Positions 25,980 to 33,953 of a stretch of DNA of 64,000 nt are shown piece after piece. Under the pieces are notes generated by a model. That model was not told the DNA's origin. It searched no databases and saw only the letters and a list, made by a program, of their open reading frames with translations. The stretch spans positions 2,504,501 to 2,568,500 of the forward strand of contig NC_014230.1 in the NCBI RefSeq assembly GCF_000196315.1. The letters run 5' to 3'. How positions within the stretch are numbered: position 1 is the first letter of the stretch; every line of letters begins with the position of its first letter. The stretch comes from Croceibacter atlanticus HTCC2559. Lineage in GTDB: Bacteria; Bacteroidota; Bacteroidia; Flavobacteriales; Flavobacteriaceae. A program made the position numbers and the translations under genes.

Positions 25980-26735
25980 ATGGCTAAGCAAACAGGTATT
26001 ATTAAACTGAAAGGAACTATCGGTGATATTTCCTTCTACAAGAGCGCAGACGGACACCTTGCGCGTTACAAAGGTGGTGTCGATGCAAGCAGAATTGCTA
26101 ATGACCCAGCGTTCCAAAGAACACGTGAGAACGGTTCTGAATTTGGACGTGCCGGTAAAGGTGGTAAACTCATTAGAAATGCGATTCGGGTGCTGTTGCA
26201 GAATGCGAAAGACAAACGTGTTGTGAGTCGATTAACGAGAGATCTCGTTGCGGTCACAAAGACAGACAGCGTCAATGAGCGTGGACTTCGTACCATCCAA
26301 GATGGTAATATGAGCACCTTGCAAGGCTTTGAGTTCAACCTCAACGGTAGACTTGGCTCAACGCTTTTTGCGCCTTACTCTACCTCATTGGATAGAGTCA
26401 CTGGCGATGTTGGACTTGATATCGCTTCTTTTGCGCCTGCAGTACGTATCGCCTCTCCTGGCGGAACGACGCACTTTAAGGTTGTGATGGGTGCAACGGA
26501 GTTGGATTTCGAAAATGAAAACTCAACTTTTGAGAGTGCTGAAACTGCCATCTTACCTTATGACAGTAGTAATACTGGCGCTATTGATTTGGCGGTAACA
26601 CTTTCTGAAAACTCTAACCTACCAATCATACAAGTTGTAGGTATCGAGTTTTACCAGCAAGTGAACGGACAGATGTATTCTCTGAAGAACGGCGCATTCA
26701 ACGCCCTTTCTATTGCGCAAGTCGATACGGTGTAA
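25980..26735 (+). CDS. Conserved 251-aa protein of unknown function, first gene of a four-gene cassette
   Basis: The protein begins MAKQTGIIKLKGTIGDISFYKSADGHLARYKGG, with no signal peptide, a basic N-terminal third and a beta-rich C-terminal two thirds. I do not recognise a named domain. Its GC content is clearly higher than that of the signalling locus to the left, indicating a different origin. Its stop overlaps the DUF5675 start by one base (TAATG), so the two are coupled. The layout of a soluble protein, a DUF5675 protein and two small membrane proteins recalls phage structural and lysis genes, but nothing here proves a phage origin. Confidence 0.75.
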   Translation: MAKQTGIIKLKGTIGDISFYKSADGHLARYKGGVDASRIANDPAFQRTRENGSEFGRAGKGGKLIRNAIRVLLQNAKDKRVVSRLTRDLVAVTKTDSVNERGLRTIQDGNMSTLQGFEFNLNGRLGSTLFAPYSTSLDRVTGDVGLDIASFAPAVRIASPGGTTHFKVVMGATELDFENENSTFESAETAILPYDSSNTGAIDLAVTLSENSNLPIIQVVGIEFYQQVNGQMYSLKNGAFNALSIAQVDTV

Positions 26736-27130
26736 TGGAACTTGTCCTTAAACGAAGTTATTTTGAAAAGGGCACCAATGGTGCTCTTTTCGTTAACGGG
26801 CAGTTTCTTTGTTTTACAATTGAATTGCCTTGGAGAGAGAATCAGCGGAATATCTCCTGTATTCCTGAAGGTACTTATGAGATTGTTGCAAGACACTCGA
26901 AACGGTTTCAGAATCATTTGCACGTGCAGGACGTGAAAGGTCGAAGTCTTATTCTTATTCATCCTGCGAATAATGCCTTGAAAGAGCTTCGCGGTTGTAT
27001 TGCTCCAGTATCACAGCTCGCAGATATCGGGGAAGGCTGGAATTCTCGAGAATCGCTTAACAAGCTCTTGATTCTCTGCTATCGAGCTATTGAATTAAAC
27101 GAAACTATCACACTAACTATTAAATCTTAA
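26735..27130 (+). CDS. DUF5675-family protein
   Basis: This 131-residue protein is beta-rich, with TIELPWRENQRNISCIPEGTYEI and a conserved LILIHPANNALKELRGCIAP segment. The spacing of the His and the Gly-Cys recalls the catalytic motif of L,D-transpeptidases, which suggests activity on the cell wall; that link is inference. DUF5675 proteins occur in phages and mobile regions. It has no signal peptide, so any wall access would need help, possibly from the small membrane proteins encoded next. Confidence 0.78.
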   Translation: MELVLKRSYFEKGTNGALFVNGQFLCFTIELPWRENQRNISCIPEGTYEIVARHSKRFQNHLHVQDVKGRSLILIHPANNALKELRGCIAPVSQLADIGEGWNSRESLNKLLILCYRAIELNETITLTIKS

Positions 27131-27134
27131 CATT

Positions 27135-27404
27135 ATGACTATTGTAGAACGCTATAAAAAACCGACACCGAAATTCTTTCGGGTATTACGGAACATTGGG
27201 CTGGCACTTGCTACTGCAGGTGGTGCCATCCTTACGGCTCCAATTTCATTGCCTGCAACCCTAATTACTATCGCCACATACGCTACCGTTGCGGGTTCAG
27301 TTGCCACAGCTGTTAGTCAGGCGGTTGTGAAAGAAGAGGAAAAGGATGATTCTGATACTATTCAGGAAGTACAAGAAAATGATTCTGTGAAGAGTAAAGA
27401 ATGA
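27135..27404 (+). CDS. Small membrane protein, holin-like
   Basis: This 89-residue protein has a basic N-terminus, a hydrophobic hairpin at about residues 22-62 rich in Ala, Thr and Gly, and a highly charged C-terminal tail (KEEEKDDSDT). Two closely spaced hydrophobic segments with charged ends are the usual look of a holin, but such small proteins cannot be assigned by sequence. It lies 4 nt after the DUF5675 gene. Confidence 0.65.
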   Translation: MTIVERYKKPTPKFFRVLRNIGLALATAGGAILTAPISLPATLITIATYATVAGSVATAVSQAVVKEEEKDDSDTIQEVQENDSVKSKE

Positions 27405-27441
27405 ACGATGCAGAATGATAATCAAAATGCTAATTTTTGAT

Positions 27442-27663
27442 ATGCCGATACGCTATTTACATACAAAGGTTTCCGTGCTTGGAGGTACGGTTTTATGTAC
27501 CCTTCCAAACTTGAACGATGATGAGCTGATTGCTACTGCTGTTCTTGCCATATTTGGTGCGACCGTGAGCTTTGTGTGCTCTGTTCTACTAAAGTTGTAC
27601 TACAAGCGGTCCAAATGGCATCGGTTGATGAAAAAATATAAGAAATCAAAAAGGCGGAAGTGA
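27442..27663 (+). CDS. Small membrane protein with basic tail
   Basis: This product has 73 residues from the ATG at 27442 (MPIRYLHTK). Starts at 27415 and 27427 are also in frame. There is one strong hydrophobic segment (about 32-52) and a strongly basic C-terminal tail (KWHRLMKKYKKSKRRK). Its last codons form the left arm of a long terminator hairpin. It is the last gene of the higher-GC cassette; its function is unknown. Confidence 0.6.
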   Translation: MPIRYLHTKVSVLGGTVLCTLPNLNDDELIATAVLAIFGATVSFVCSVLLKLYYKRSKWHRLMKKYKKSKRRK

Positions 27664-27717
27664 TGCGTGTTGGCGCGCCTTGCAAAGGCGCTATTTGATT
27701 GCTTCCGCCTTTTTGAT
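27645..27717 (+). terminator. Long stem-loop terminator of the four-gene cassette
   Basis: ATCAAAAAGGCGGAAG (27645-27660) and CTTCCGCCTTTTTGAT (27702-27717) are perfect 16-bp inverted copies. The loop holds a second hairpin, GCGCCTT/AAGGCGC (about 27675-27691). The stop codon of the last gene follows the left arm directly. Confidence 0.78.
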
Positions 27718-27784
27718 TCACTCTCATCCTCTATTAAATTACTATTGTCCTATCTATTATTTTCTCTAGCAGGTAATCCAAGGC

Positions 27785-28120
27785 GCGAGCCGCCTGCGAG
27801 TTGAGCAAGGGTGCTGTAGGTGAAGCGTGAGACACGAGCGCGCCGACGGAAATGTTTACACAAAAGGGCTGGCGGAGGTTTTGCTTTTTTGATTGATAAG
27901 CAGAATGTTCAAATGCTGACTGTAAGTGCTGTGACGCAATGAAGGTGCTGAGGCACGAAGCGGTGAAATGGAGTTATAGCTCTTACTTACGTGGTTTGAA
28001 GCAGTGCCATCCCTTTAGCGGTGGCGTTGCTGACAACCGTACTTGAACTGATGAGGGTTCAATAATTTCACTTGCAAAACGTGTGACAGCCCTTTTGCCC
28101 GAAGCGACCCGCAGGCTCGC
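27785..28120. ncRNA. Candidate structured non-coding RNA with four nested long-range helices
   Basis: No ORF of note is present, and GC is higher than in the flanks. Four inverted-repeat pairs are perfectly nested: 27785-27797 with 28111-28120 (two-base bulge), CAAAAGGGCTG 27861-27871 with 28087-28097, GTTTTGC 27878-27884 with 28074-28080, and GTGAAAT 27963-27969 with 28065-28071. Local hairpins lie inside, such as GTTG-CTGA-CAAC and GTGC-TGAG-GCAC. This fits a folded RNA, or a single-stranded DNA structure such as a transfer origin. The transcribed strand is unknown, and I do not recognise an RNA family. Confidence 0.5.
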
Positions 28121-28721
28121 AAATTATGCAGTAGCGGTTGACCCTTTATTTTATGTGTGGCGCCAAAGCGACACTCCTATTTCTCAGGATTTAAAGGGGC
28201 AAGAGTAGCTACGGGTGCATAAGGCGTGTAATGTGTGAAATAGCACAAGCCATTGCTGTTGGATAGCGTACGGTGGATGCAGTGGTGGTATATGCAAGTG
28301 CTCGCAATGAAATTTTTGAATTAATTTTAATAGCCTCTCGACTCCGCTCGAGGTGACATTGACAAAAACCTTATCGCTTGCAGATATGTGGTATGGAACA
28401 AAATGAAGCAACTGGCGCACTCCTTATTACCTGCCTTTCCTCAATGTTAATGCTAATACTGCTGTTCAAATAAAATACAAATCTATTTACTGTTGTGAGC
28501 GCAATGGCAAAGGGTACGGGCAATAAATACCAAGATAGAATTTTAATGAATGAGAGATTGAAAAATCAAGCATAGCGATTAATTTATCTTTAAGTGACTA
28601 TAGTAATTATTGCTGGTACCGCGGGGAACCGTAGGCTTTTGTTAGTGAAGAGTGAATGGACGAATGCAGCTTGCGGAATGAGGAAATGAGCGATGAGCTG
28701 GCAAGTGCTGAAGGTGGTGAA
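28121..28721. other. Gene-free stretch between candidate RNA and RloB
   Basis: About 600 nt hold only short spurious frames. GC falls from left to right. It contains one small palindromic repeat (28334-28358). I see no promoter or RNA gene I can support. Confidence 0.5.
28334..28358 (+). repeat. Small mobile palindrome, type B
   Basis: A CCTCTCGA/TCGAGG stem is followed by TGACA. It is the same family as the copies at 32539 and 33294, but here it lies between genes. Confidence 0.75.
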
Positions 28722-29495
28722 TTACTTACAAATTACTTCTAGTGGAATTCTCTTACTCTTTGGAATATCCATATCCAATAATTCTTTCACTAAAAGAAAT
28801 ACTGACGTTGAACTTTCTTCATCAGCAAAGTTAGTGTGTGGTAGTCGGTCAAAGATTGCTTTTGCTCTACACATTGCAATCTCTACTCTTCTTTTAACTG
28901 TACCTGGTTCAATACCCATCAACAGATCAAAAAAATCTTTAGTCACTTTTTTATCTCCTTTACCTTCATAGGTAGCACCTAAAGGATTAATATAGCTGTT
29001 TATTTTTGCATCATAATCTGTGCGAGGCATACTACCACCTTGATGAGCTTCAAAATGTAGAAGCAACCAATATTCAAAAGCCTGATGGGAATACCCAACT
29101 TTGTAATTTAATCCTTGAGCTTTCCATACAGCATTGTTGAAGTTTTGTTTCCAGGTGGCATCATCTGGTTTAGGATCAGCGTCAAACACAACCCATATCT
29201 CATCATATTTTTTATGTGATGCTTTCTTGGTTGCCCAATCCACAAGGGATAAGTGGCTATAACCATCGCCAATAGGCTCTATATCTACAGATTTAACTTT
29301 GAATTGGCGGAAGTAAGACGGTTCTGTGTTTTTGCCTTCGCAAGCAATAAGAATTACTTTTCGAGGTATTAATGTTGCTCTCTTACGATTTAGTGATGGC
29401 TCTTTTCTTCTATTATCTTTTTTTGATGCTTTTAAACGTTCGAGATGTTCTTTTCTTTTCTCTCTTTGTTCAGCTCTTTTATCCTTCATTTTCAT
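28722..29495 (-). CDS. rloB: RloB-like TOPRIM protein of a two-gene phage-defence system
   Basis: The 257-residue protein has a long basic, charged N-terminus (1-45). A TOPRIM-like core follows, with ILIACEGKNTEPSYF (conserved Glu) and the acidic VVFDADPKPD motif, matching the RloB family (AbiLii in lactococcal AbiL). RloB proteins are encoded with an OLD-like ATPase and are thought to be nuclease effectors of abortive infection. The start overlaps the ATPase stop by 17 nt; a second in-frame ATG lies at 29489. Length is normal and the acidic residues are intact. Confidence 0.85.
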   Translation of the reverse strand: MKMKDKRAEQREKRKEHLERLKASKKDNRRKEPSLNRKRATLIPRKVILIACEGKNTEPSYFRQFKVKSVDIEPIGDGYSHLSLVDWATKKASHKKYDEIWVVFDADPKPDDATWKQNFNNAVWKAQGLNYKVGYSHQAFEYWLLLHFEAHQGGSMPRTDYDAKINSYINPLGATYEGKGDKKVTKDFFDLLMGIEPGTVKRRVEIAMCRAKAIFDRLPHTNFADEESSTSVFLLVKELLDMDIPKSKRIPLEVICK

Positions 29496-30795
29496 ATTCC
29501 AGAAATTTTGAAGTGAATGAATTAAAAAACTCTAAATAAGGAATTGCCCCGTACTTACCGCGCAAATAATTTGATTCTAAAGCTTCATTTTTTCTAATTT
29601 TTTTAAAATCGGACAATGAATGAAGTTCTGAACTACCACAACTATCTTTTTCTACAAACCAAATTTGATCACGACGTAACAAACCGCTATCTAATAAATT
29701 TGTATTATGGGTATTGAAAATTAATTGAGCATTATGTGGATTTAAAGATTTTGAATTAAAAAGTGACACAATCTTTTCTACAAGATTTGGATGTAATTTA
29801 GAGTCTAATTCATCAACAAACAAAGTATTACCGTTTTCTAAAGTGTCAATAATAGGTCCCGTCAAAGCAAAAAACTTCTTTGTTCCTGACGATTCCATAT
29901 CATCCATAGAAAAATGAGTGTGGCCTACTTTTTCTTCCTTATTATTATACTTCCATCTTTTAGTCAAAACATCTGAAACGAATACTTTTTCATTATCCAA
30001 AGATTCTTTTTTGATAAACTCTTTTAAAGATTTAGGTAGGTCTGTAGGTAAATTATTTGTATCCAATTTTTCGACTTCAATATCTTCAATATCGAGATCA
30101 GCAGCTTCTAATAATTTTAAAATCTTTTGCTTGTAATCTGCTTTATCCAAAAGAGACATTGTGTAGCCTTGAAAGCCTTTTTCATCAAGACCAGAAAGTG
30201 TACGTAGTTTGCTCAAACTGCTATATAAAGATTCAGAAATCTCATCATTGAATTGCACTGCACGAGAAAGAAAAAGTTGATTATCTCTTACAAAACCTTG
30301 TTTGGCAATTACTCCACCTTTTTTAAACTTTTTAGGATGCGTAGTAATGAATTGTTCGTCACGATAAAACAATTCAATTTCTTTTGTAGCTTTTTCATAG
30401 AGCCATTCTGAAAGCACTTTTTCTTCTGTCAATTCAAAACCATATCTATATCTCAAACCATTATGTAAAAAAATTACTTCAAATTCGCTTGGTTCATTAT
30501 TTGAAGTTTCATCAAGTAGAAACGGTTCTACAGGAATTTTATCGCCAGCTGTAAAATCAGTGGCAGAATCCCTAACATAGTGGCGTACAAAATTAAAAGC
30601 TTCAAAGAATTTACTCTTTCCGCTTGCGTTCGGACCATACATAACCGCACTTTTAAGTAAACGGAAAGAAAAATCTTCAAACGCCGCAACGTTATCGGCT
30701 TCTCTTACTTTTTTATCATAGTTAGAAGCTACTAAAGATAAGGTTGCCTTATCTCTGAACGATTTATAATTTGTTACAGAAAACTGAATAAGCAT
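29479..30795 (-). CDS. rloA: RloA-like AAA ATPase (AbiLi/OLD-like), defence
   Basis: This 438-residue ATPase of the SMC/OLD-like AAA_15/21 group starts with LIQFSVTNYKSFRDKATLSL. It has Walker A in MYGPNASGKS (about residues 52-61), a Walker B-like NTLFVDELDSKLHP near 325 and NTHNTNLLD near 365. Encoded directly upstream of RloB, it forms the RloAB/AbiL pair, where the ATPase probably senses infection and controls the TOPRIM effector. The promoter overlaps an inverted repeat, suggesting autorepression. Confidence 0.88.
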   Translation of the reverse strand: MLIQFSVTNYKSFRDKATLSLVASNYDKKVREADNVAAFEDFSFRLLKSAVMYGPNASGKSKFFEAFNFVRHYVRDSATDFTAGDKIPVEPFLLDETSNNEPSEFEVIFLHNGLRYRYGFELTEEKVLSEWLYEKATKEIELFYRDEQFITTHPKKFKKGGVIAKQGFVRDNQLFLSRAVQFNDEISESLYSSLSKLRTLSGLDEKGFQGYTMSLLDKADYKQKILKLLEAADLDIEDIEVEKLDTNNLPTDLPKSLKEFIKKESLDNEKVFVSDVLTKRWKYNNKEEKVGHTHFSMDDMESSGTKKFFALTGPIIDTLENGNTLFVDELDSKLHPNLVEKIVSLFNSKSLNPHNAQLIFNTHNTNLLDSGLLRRDQIWFVEKDSCGSSELHSLSDFKKIRKNEALESNYLRGKYGAIPYLEFFNSFTSKFLEYENEG

Positions 30796-30808
30796 AATAA
30801 AGGTATTA

Positions 30809-30831
30809 TTTGCGTCTTAAACGCAAATATA
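30809..30831 (-). promoter_or_regulatory. Predicted rloAB promoter with overlapping operator
   Basis: TATATTTG (30831-30824, minus strand) is a perfect TAnnTTTG element. It overlaps the palindrome TTTGCGT-N5-ACGCAAA (30809-30827). Confidence 0.55.
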
Positions 30832-30910
30832 TCATTTATTATTACACAATGTTGATAAAAATGTTGAAAACTACGGACAACATACAAAAATCAAGTTTAT
30901 GGTGTCGTTT

Positions 30911-32146
30911 TTAATTTGATTGAGATTTTAGCAGTGGATTTGCACTTAATATTTCATTGGTTCTTTTCATATCGATAAATACGCTGTTGCCGTGCATAAT
31001 GAAATTCTTTAATAGATCTTCCGATACTTCAAGGGTTTCGAGTAATAGATAAGCTATTACAAAATCGAATAGAAAGCTTATGTAGAGTAATTCATATTCA
31101 CTGTATACATTCTTGTTGGCAATATTGCTATGAACGTGATAATCTCTTGAACGTACTACTTTACTTGGAAATGATTTCCACTCATCATCAGTAAATTTAC
31201 CGATTAGTACAAATGCTGTTTTGTAATGTTTAATGAACTTTGACAGGTTATTTGATTTATGTCCTGAATATAATTTCCCAAAGGCTTCAAAAGATGCTAT
31301 ACTATTAGTAAATCTCTTGTTATGGCTTGTTTGGGTAGCTATGAAGTTTTCCATCAGCTTGTCCAGGCAGAATTGAAAAGAATTATTAGTGTACACTGCG
31401 TGCAGCACTTTGTCTAAATCAACTTTTACTTTCTCATAATCTGTATGTACATAAGTATTTGTGGACTTGGTTAATTTTTTATCATTATAATAAACCTGCT
31501 GCCACTCTCCACAGGAAAGACATTTAAAACTGAACCTTTCAAACTTGGCTGACCGCCCAAAGAGTAGTTGTAGCATTTTTTGAAATTGAACATAAATTCT
31601 AATCGATTCCAAAATATCGACGGGCTCATCCTTTTTAAACAGAATTGAACCACGATTTTTGATATGTAACTCTGTTCTTTCAGATTGAAAATTCAAATAA
31701 TGACTTATTGTTATTTCTAATCCTATCTCATCAATTGTATAGAGATCGTCAAATTTTTTATAGAGTAGTTTTTCATCCAAATGGTCATACCACGTATAAT
31801 GATTTACCCATTTTACTATTGTATCATTAATAACAGAAAATTCAGAGACTTTCGTATTTAAAACATTTACGAAATGAACTGCACTTACAAATGTATATTT
31901 AGGACGATATATTCGTGTCTCGACCATTCCTGATGAAGAATGTTGAATACGACAGTCAATGAAAGTTATGTACCCTAATCCAGTAAAAACTCCTAAAATT
32001 TGTGGTTGTTTATAAACTGTTCTTGGTGCACAAAGATTTGTTTCCAACATTAGATCGTCATCTTTATAAAAAAGCACAGCAAATTGCTTGTTGCTTTCTT
32101 CGCCAGCAAACCATACTTCCCCATAATATTTTTGATCCTTTTTCAT
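30911..32146 (-). CDS. ApeA-like HEPN anti-phage protein
   Basis: This 411-residue protein has an ApeA N-terminal-type domain (about 5-250) that ends with a CLSCGEW element. Its C-terminal HEPN-like domain contains the RNase-type motif R-x4-6-H in SRDYHVHSN (near residue 335) and a final long helix. ApeA proteins are single-gene anti-phage systems that act as HEPN ribonucleases, cutting tRNA in the known case. It stands alone beside the RloAB pair, which supports a small defence island. The conserved Arg and His are intact. Confidence 0.82.
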   Translation of the reverse strand: MKKDQKYYGEVWFAGEESNKQFAVLFYKDDDLMLETNLCAPRTVYKQPQILGVFTGLGYITFIDCRIQHSSSGMVETRIYRPKYTFVSAVHFVNVLNTKVSEFSVINDTIVKWVNHYTWYDHLDEKLLYKKFDDLYTIDEIGLEITISHYLNFQSERTELHIKNRGSILFKKDEPVDILESIRIYVQFQKMLQLLFGRSAKFERFSFKCLSCGEWQQVYYNDKKLTKSTNTYVHTDYEKVKVDLDKVLHAVYTNNSFQFCLDKLMENFIATQTSHNKRFTNSIASFEAFGKLYSGHKSNNLSKFIKHYKTAFVLIGKFTDDEWKSFPSKVVRSRDYHVHSNIANKNVYSEYELLYISFLFDFVIAYLLLETLEVSEDLLKNFIMHGNSVFIDMKRTNEILSANPLLKSQSN

Positions 32147-32411
32147 TCTACAGGATGTTTACCAATTTTGTATAATAGCGATGCGATATTTTTTATTAGG
32201 CTTTGTCAACCACTGTTGCCTCTAATAATGTAAGATTGATTTTAGTTCTGAAGTTTGGAATAAATGCATTGTTCACTAAATTATTAGACTAAATTAATTA
32301 TAGTATTTGATATAGAGTGATTTTTATTGATAGACTATTCATTATTTTATAAACATTATTATAAATTATCTATTAGCTCTAAATATGGTAAATGCATTTA
32401 TTTTAAAATAT
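32147..32411. other. AT-rich intergenic region between the ApeA-like and ATPase genes
   Basis: About 265 nt with no ORF or RNA gene. It must contain the ApeA promoter, but no clear TAnnTTTG element stands out. Confidence 0.4.
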
Positions 32412-33116
32412 TTAATGTCTTTTATCTGAACTATTCTCATCAAATGAAATAAGATTAAACATTTCCCTCATTCTTGACCTTACTCTTTCACCGTAACGCT
32501 CTTCAATTTCAAGGGAATTGAGGTTTGTGGTGATATGGCATCTCAACTGCGCTCGATGTGACAACTTTTGATTCATTATCACTTCATATCTAGTGATTAG
32601 TATCTCGCCCATTACATTACAGTCTTTGCCATAGTGCCTACCTATTGACTCTACACCTAAATCATCAAAGCAATAGGCTTTAGTATCGGCGTAGTCTTCT
32701 ATGATTTTATAACCCAAGTTATTGAACCCAAAGACGATGTTTCGACACGGCATCAAGGTTGATTGATAGTGCCGTTTGTGCGGTACAAGATGAGGTAGCA
32801 ATCTCATCAACGTGGTTTTTCCACAGCCTACTGGTCCTGAAAGTAAAATGCCTTTGTTGAGGTCAATCTCTAGTTTGTTGCCTACTCTTTGGTCTTCGAT
32901 GAAGTATGTCACAAGCTTGTACAGGAGTTCGTAGTCTTCTTCGTGTATTTTGAAATGCCTACCAAAAAGTATTTTTCCCTTTGCTTCCAAAAACCGTATT
33001 GAGGCTTTGAAATCATATTGCAGAACCTCATCCCTAAGAATTGCAACTTGAAACTCGTTGGCACCAAGAATAAGTGTGCCTGGATTTTTTGGGTTGTATG
33101 TGGTTTCAATACTCAT
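32412..33116 (-). CDS. DnaC/IstB-like AAA ATPase of a mobile-element replication module
   Basis: The protein has 234 residues from the ATG at 33116 (MSIETTYNPKNPGTL). The open frame extends to 33296, but those 60 extra codons are read through small palindromic repeats. Walker A is GPVGCGKTT, Walker B is AYCFDDLG, and a sensor-like CHITTNL is followed by a basic ERVRSRMREM motif, as in DnaC-type helicase loaders. A type-B palindromic repeat is inserted in frame at 32539-32563, encoding SHRAQLRC just before HITTN in the conserved core. It lies downstream of a Rep-like protein, so a replication or mobilization role is likely. Confidence 0.8.
   Translation of the reverse strand: MSIETTYNPKNPGTLILGANEFQVAILRDEVLQYDFKASIRFLEAKGKILFGRHFKIHEEDYELLYKLVTYFIEDQRVGNKLEIDLNKGILLSGPVGCGKTTLMRLLPHLVPHKRHYQSTLMPCRNIVFGFNNLGYKIIEDYADTKAYCFDDLGVESIGRHYGKDCNVMGEILITRYEVIMNQKLSHRAQLRCHITTNLNSLEIEERYGERVRSRMREMFNLISFDENSSDKRH
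32539..32563 (-). repeat. Small mobile palindrome, type B, inside the ATPase gene
   Basis: The plus strand reads CATCTCAACTGCGCTCGATG followed by TGACA. It adds about eight codons, in frame, to a conserved part of the gene. Confidence 0.78.
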
Positions 33117-33134
33117 ATCGGTAGCGTTAATGCG

Positions 33135-33155
33135 ATTCCGTGTCAAGCACGGAAT
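33135..33155 (+). repeat. Small mobile palindrome, type A
   Basis: ATTCCGTG-TCAAG-CACGGAAT is followed by GACA. It lies between the Rep-like and ATPase genes. Confidence 0.78.
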
Positions 33156-33171
33156 GACAGGTTTTACGAGA

Positions 33172-33189
33172 TTCCCGCCTGCGCGGGAA
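33172..33189 (+). repeat. Small palindrome TTCCCGC/GCGGGAA
   Basis: A 7-bp stem with a 4-nt loop directly follows the Rep-like stop codon in transcription order. It pairs with the neighbouring type-A repeat as a compound element. Confidence 0.7.
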
Positions 33190-33909
33190 CTAAAGGGGTT
33201 CATTGTAGTTTTTATTTCTTTTTGTGTGCAGATTTCCTGCTCCAGAAATGAACTTGTCTTGATTTTGGGACAGTTGGTTGTTGTTTGTCTTCGCATCTCG
33301 ACTGCGCTCGATGTGACTCTTTCGAACAGACAGCTCGTGATGTTTTATCATCCAATTTTTTGCGCAGGCCTGCCAGTTCTCAATTTTTATCTTACCGCCA
33401 ATTTTCCAACCGATAGTTTGATAATGGTTATAAAACTTTTGCGCTTCGATAACTGGCCACTTTTCTTTTTTAAAAAATTCTAAAACTTCTTTTTCATTTT
33501 TTGGCTTGGGTAGTTTATAACTGTTTTTATTAGTTTGTATATGTTTATATATAGGTACCAGCGCTTGTCCATTTTTTGGTACAGAGTTGATTAGAGCTTG
33601 TTTACCACTTGTCCAAAATATGGTCATCTTAACTTTTGAGCCTTTAAAAGGATTTCGAGAGGGCATATATTTCAAGTAACCACCCTTATCCAGTTCCCGA
33701 ATGCATTTATGGTAGGTGGTGGTAGATCCAATCTTAGCTATACCCATAATCTCATCTCTAGAAACTTGAATTAATTCTGGAAACCTATGATGGTTCCAGA
33801 ACTGAAACAATGCTAAATACAAGCTAATATGCGTTGGATTTAACCGATTGTCTTTGCGGAATTGTTCTAATACTGCGTTGAGGTGTTGGATGTAGTTGAC
33901 ATTGGCCAT
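33190..33909 (-). CDS. Replication-initiator-like protein of a mobile element
   Basis: This 239-residue protein begins with a winged-helix-like domain (about 1-110: NPTHISLYLALFQFWN, ISRDEIMGIAKIGSTTTYHKCIRELDKGGYL), typical of DnaD-like or Rep-like proteins of Bacteroidota mobile elements. A KNEKEVLEFF...WPVIEAQKFYNHYQTIGWKIGGKIKIENWQA block follows, which resembles the C-terminal part of such proteins. Near the C-terminus, SHIERSRDAK is encoded by a type-B palindromic repeat (33294-33316). It lies between an excisionase-like HTH gene and a DnaC-like ATPase, in the same direction. Confidence 0.72.
   Translation of the reverse strand: MANVNYIQHLNAVLEQFRKDNRLNPTHISLYLALFQFWNHHRFPELIQVSRDEIMGIAKIGSTTTYHKCIRELDKGGYLKYMPSRNPFKGSKVKMTIFWTSGKQALINSVPKNGQALVPIYKHIQTNKNSYKLPKPKNEKEVLEFFKKEKWPVIEAQKFYNHYQTIGWKIGGKIKIENWQACAKNWMIKHHELSVRKSHIERSRDAKTNNNQLSQNQDKFISGAGNLHTKRNKNYNEPL
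33294..33316 (-). repeat. Small mobile palindrome, type B, inside the Rep-like gene
   Basis: The plus strand reads CATCTCGACTGCGCTCGATG followed by TGAC. It is read in a different frame from the copy at 32539, yet still as open coding sequence. Confidence 0.78.
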
Positions 33910-33927
33910 TTAGAAAGCTTAAAGAGT

Positions 33928-33947
33928 TCCCGTGTCGTAGCACGGGA
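33928..33947 (+). repeat. Small mobile palindrome, type A
   Basis: TCCCGTG-TCGTAG-CACGGGA is followed by TGACA. It sits in the short gap between the HTH and Rep-like genes. Confidence 0.78.
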
Positions 33948-33953
33948 TGACAA

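Noticed and set aside
25980-27663. Complete prophage
   Set aside because: No capsid, terminase, portal or integrase gene is present; only a lysis-like arrangement can be argued.
28184-28420. Minus-strand 78-codon frame
   Set aside because: No domain, no operon context, atypical composition, and it runs through a palindromic repeat.
27664-28721. CRISPR array
   Set aside because: Repeats in this region are inverted and nested, not regularly spaced direct repeats, and no cas gene is present in the window.
28722-30795. Retron or PARIS system
   Set aside because: There is no reverse transcriptase, and the effector matches RloB and not the DUF4435-type partner of PARIS.
33116-33296. Extended N-terminus of the DnaC-like ATPase
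   Set aside because: The extra 60 codons are read through two palindromic repeats (PVIPCLTRN-type peptide), so the start at 33116 is preferred.
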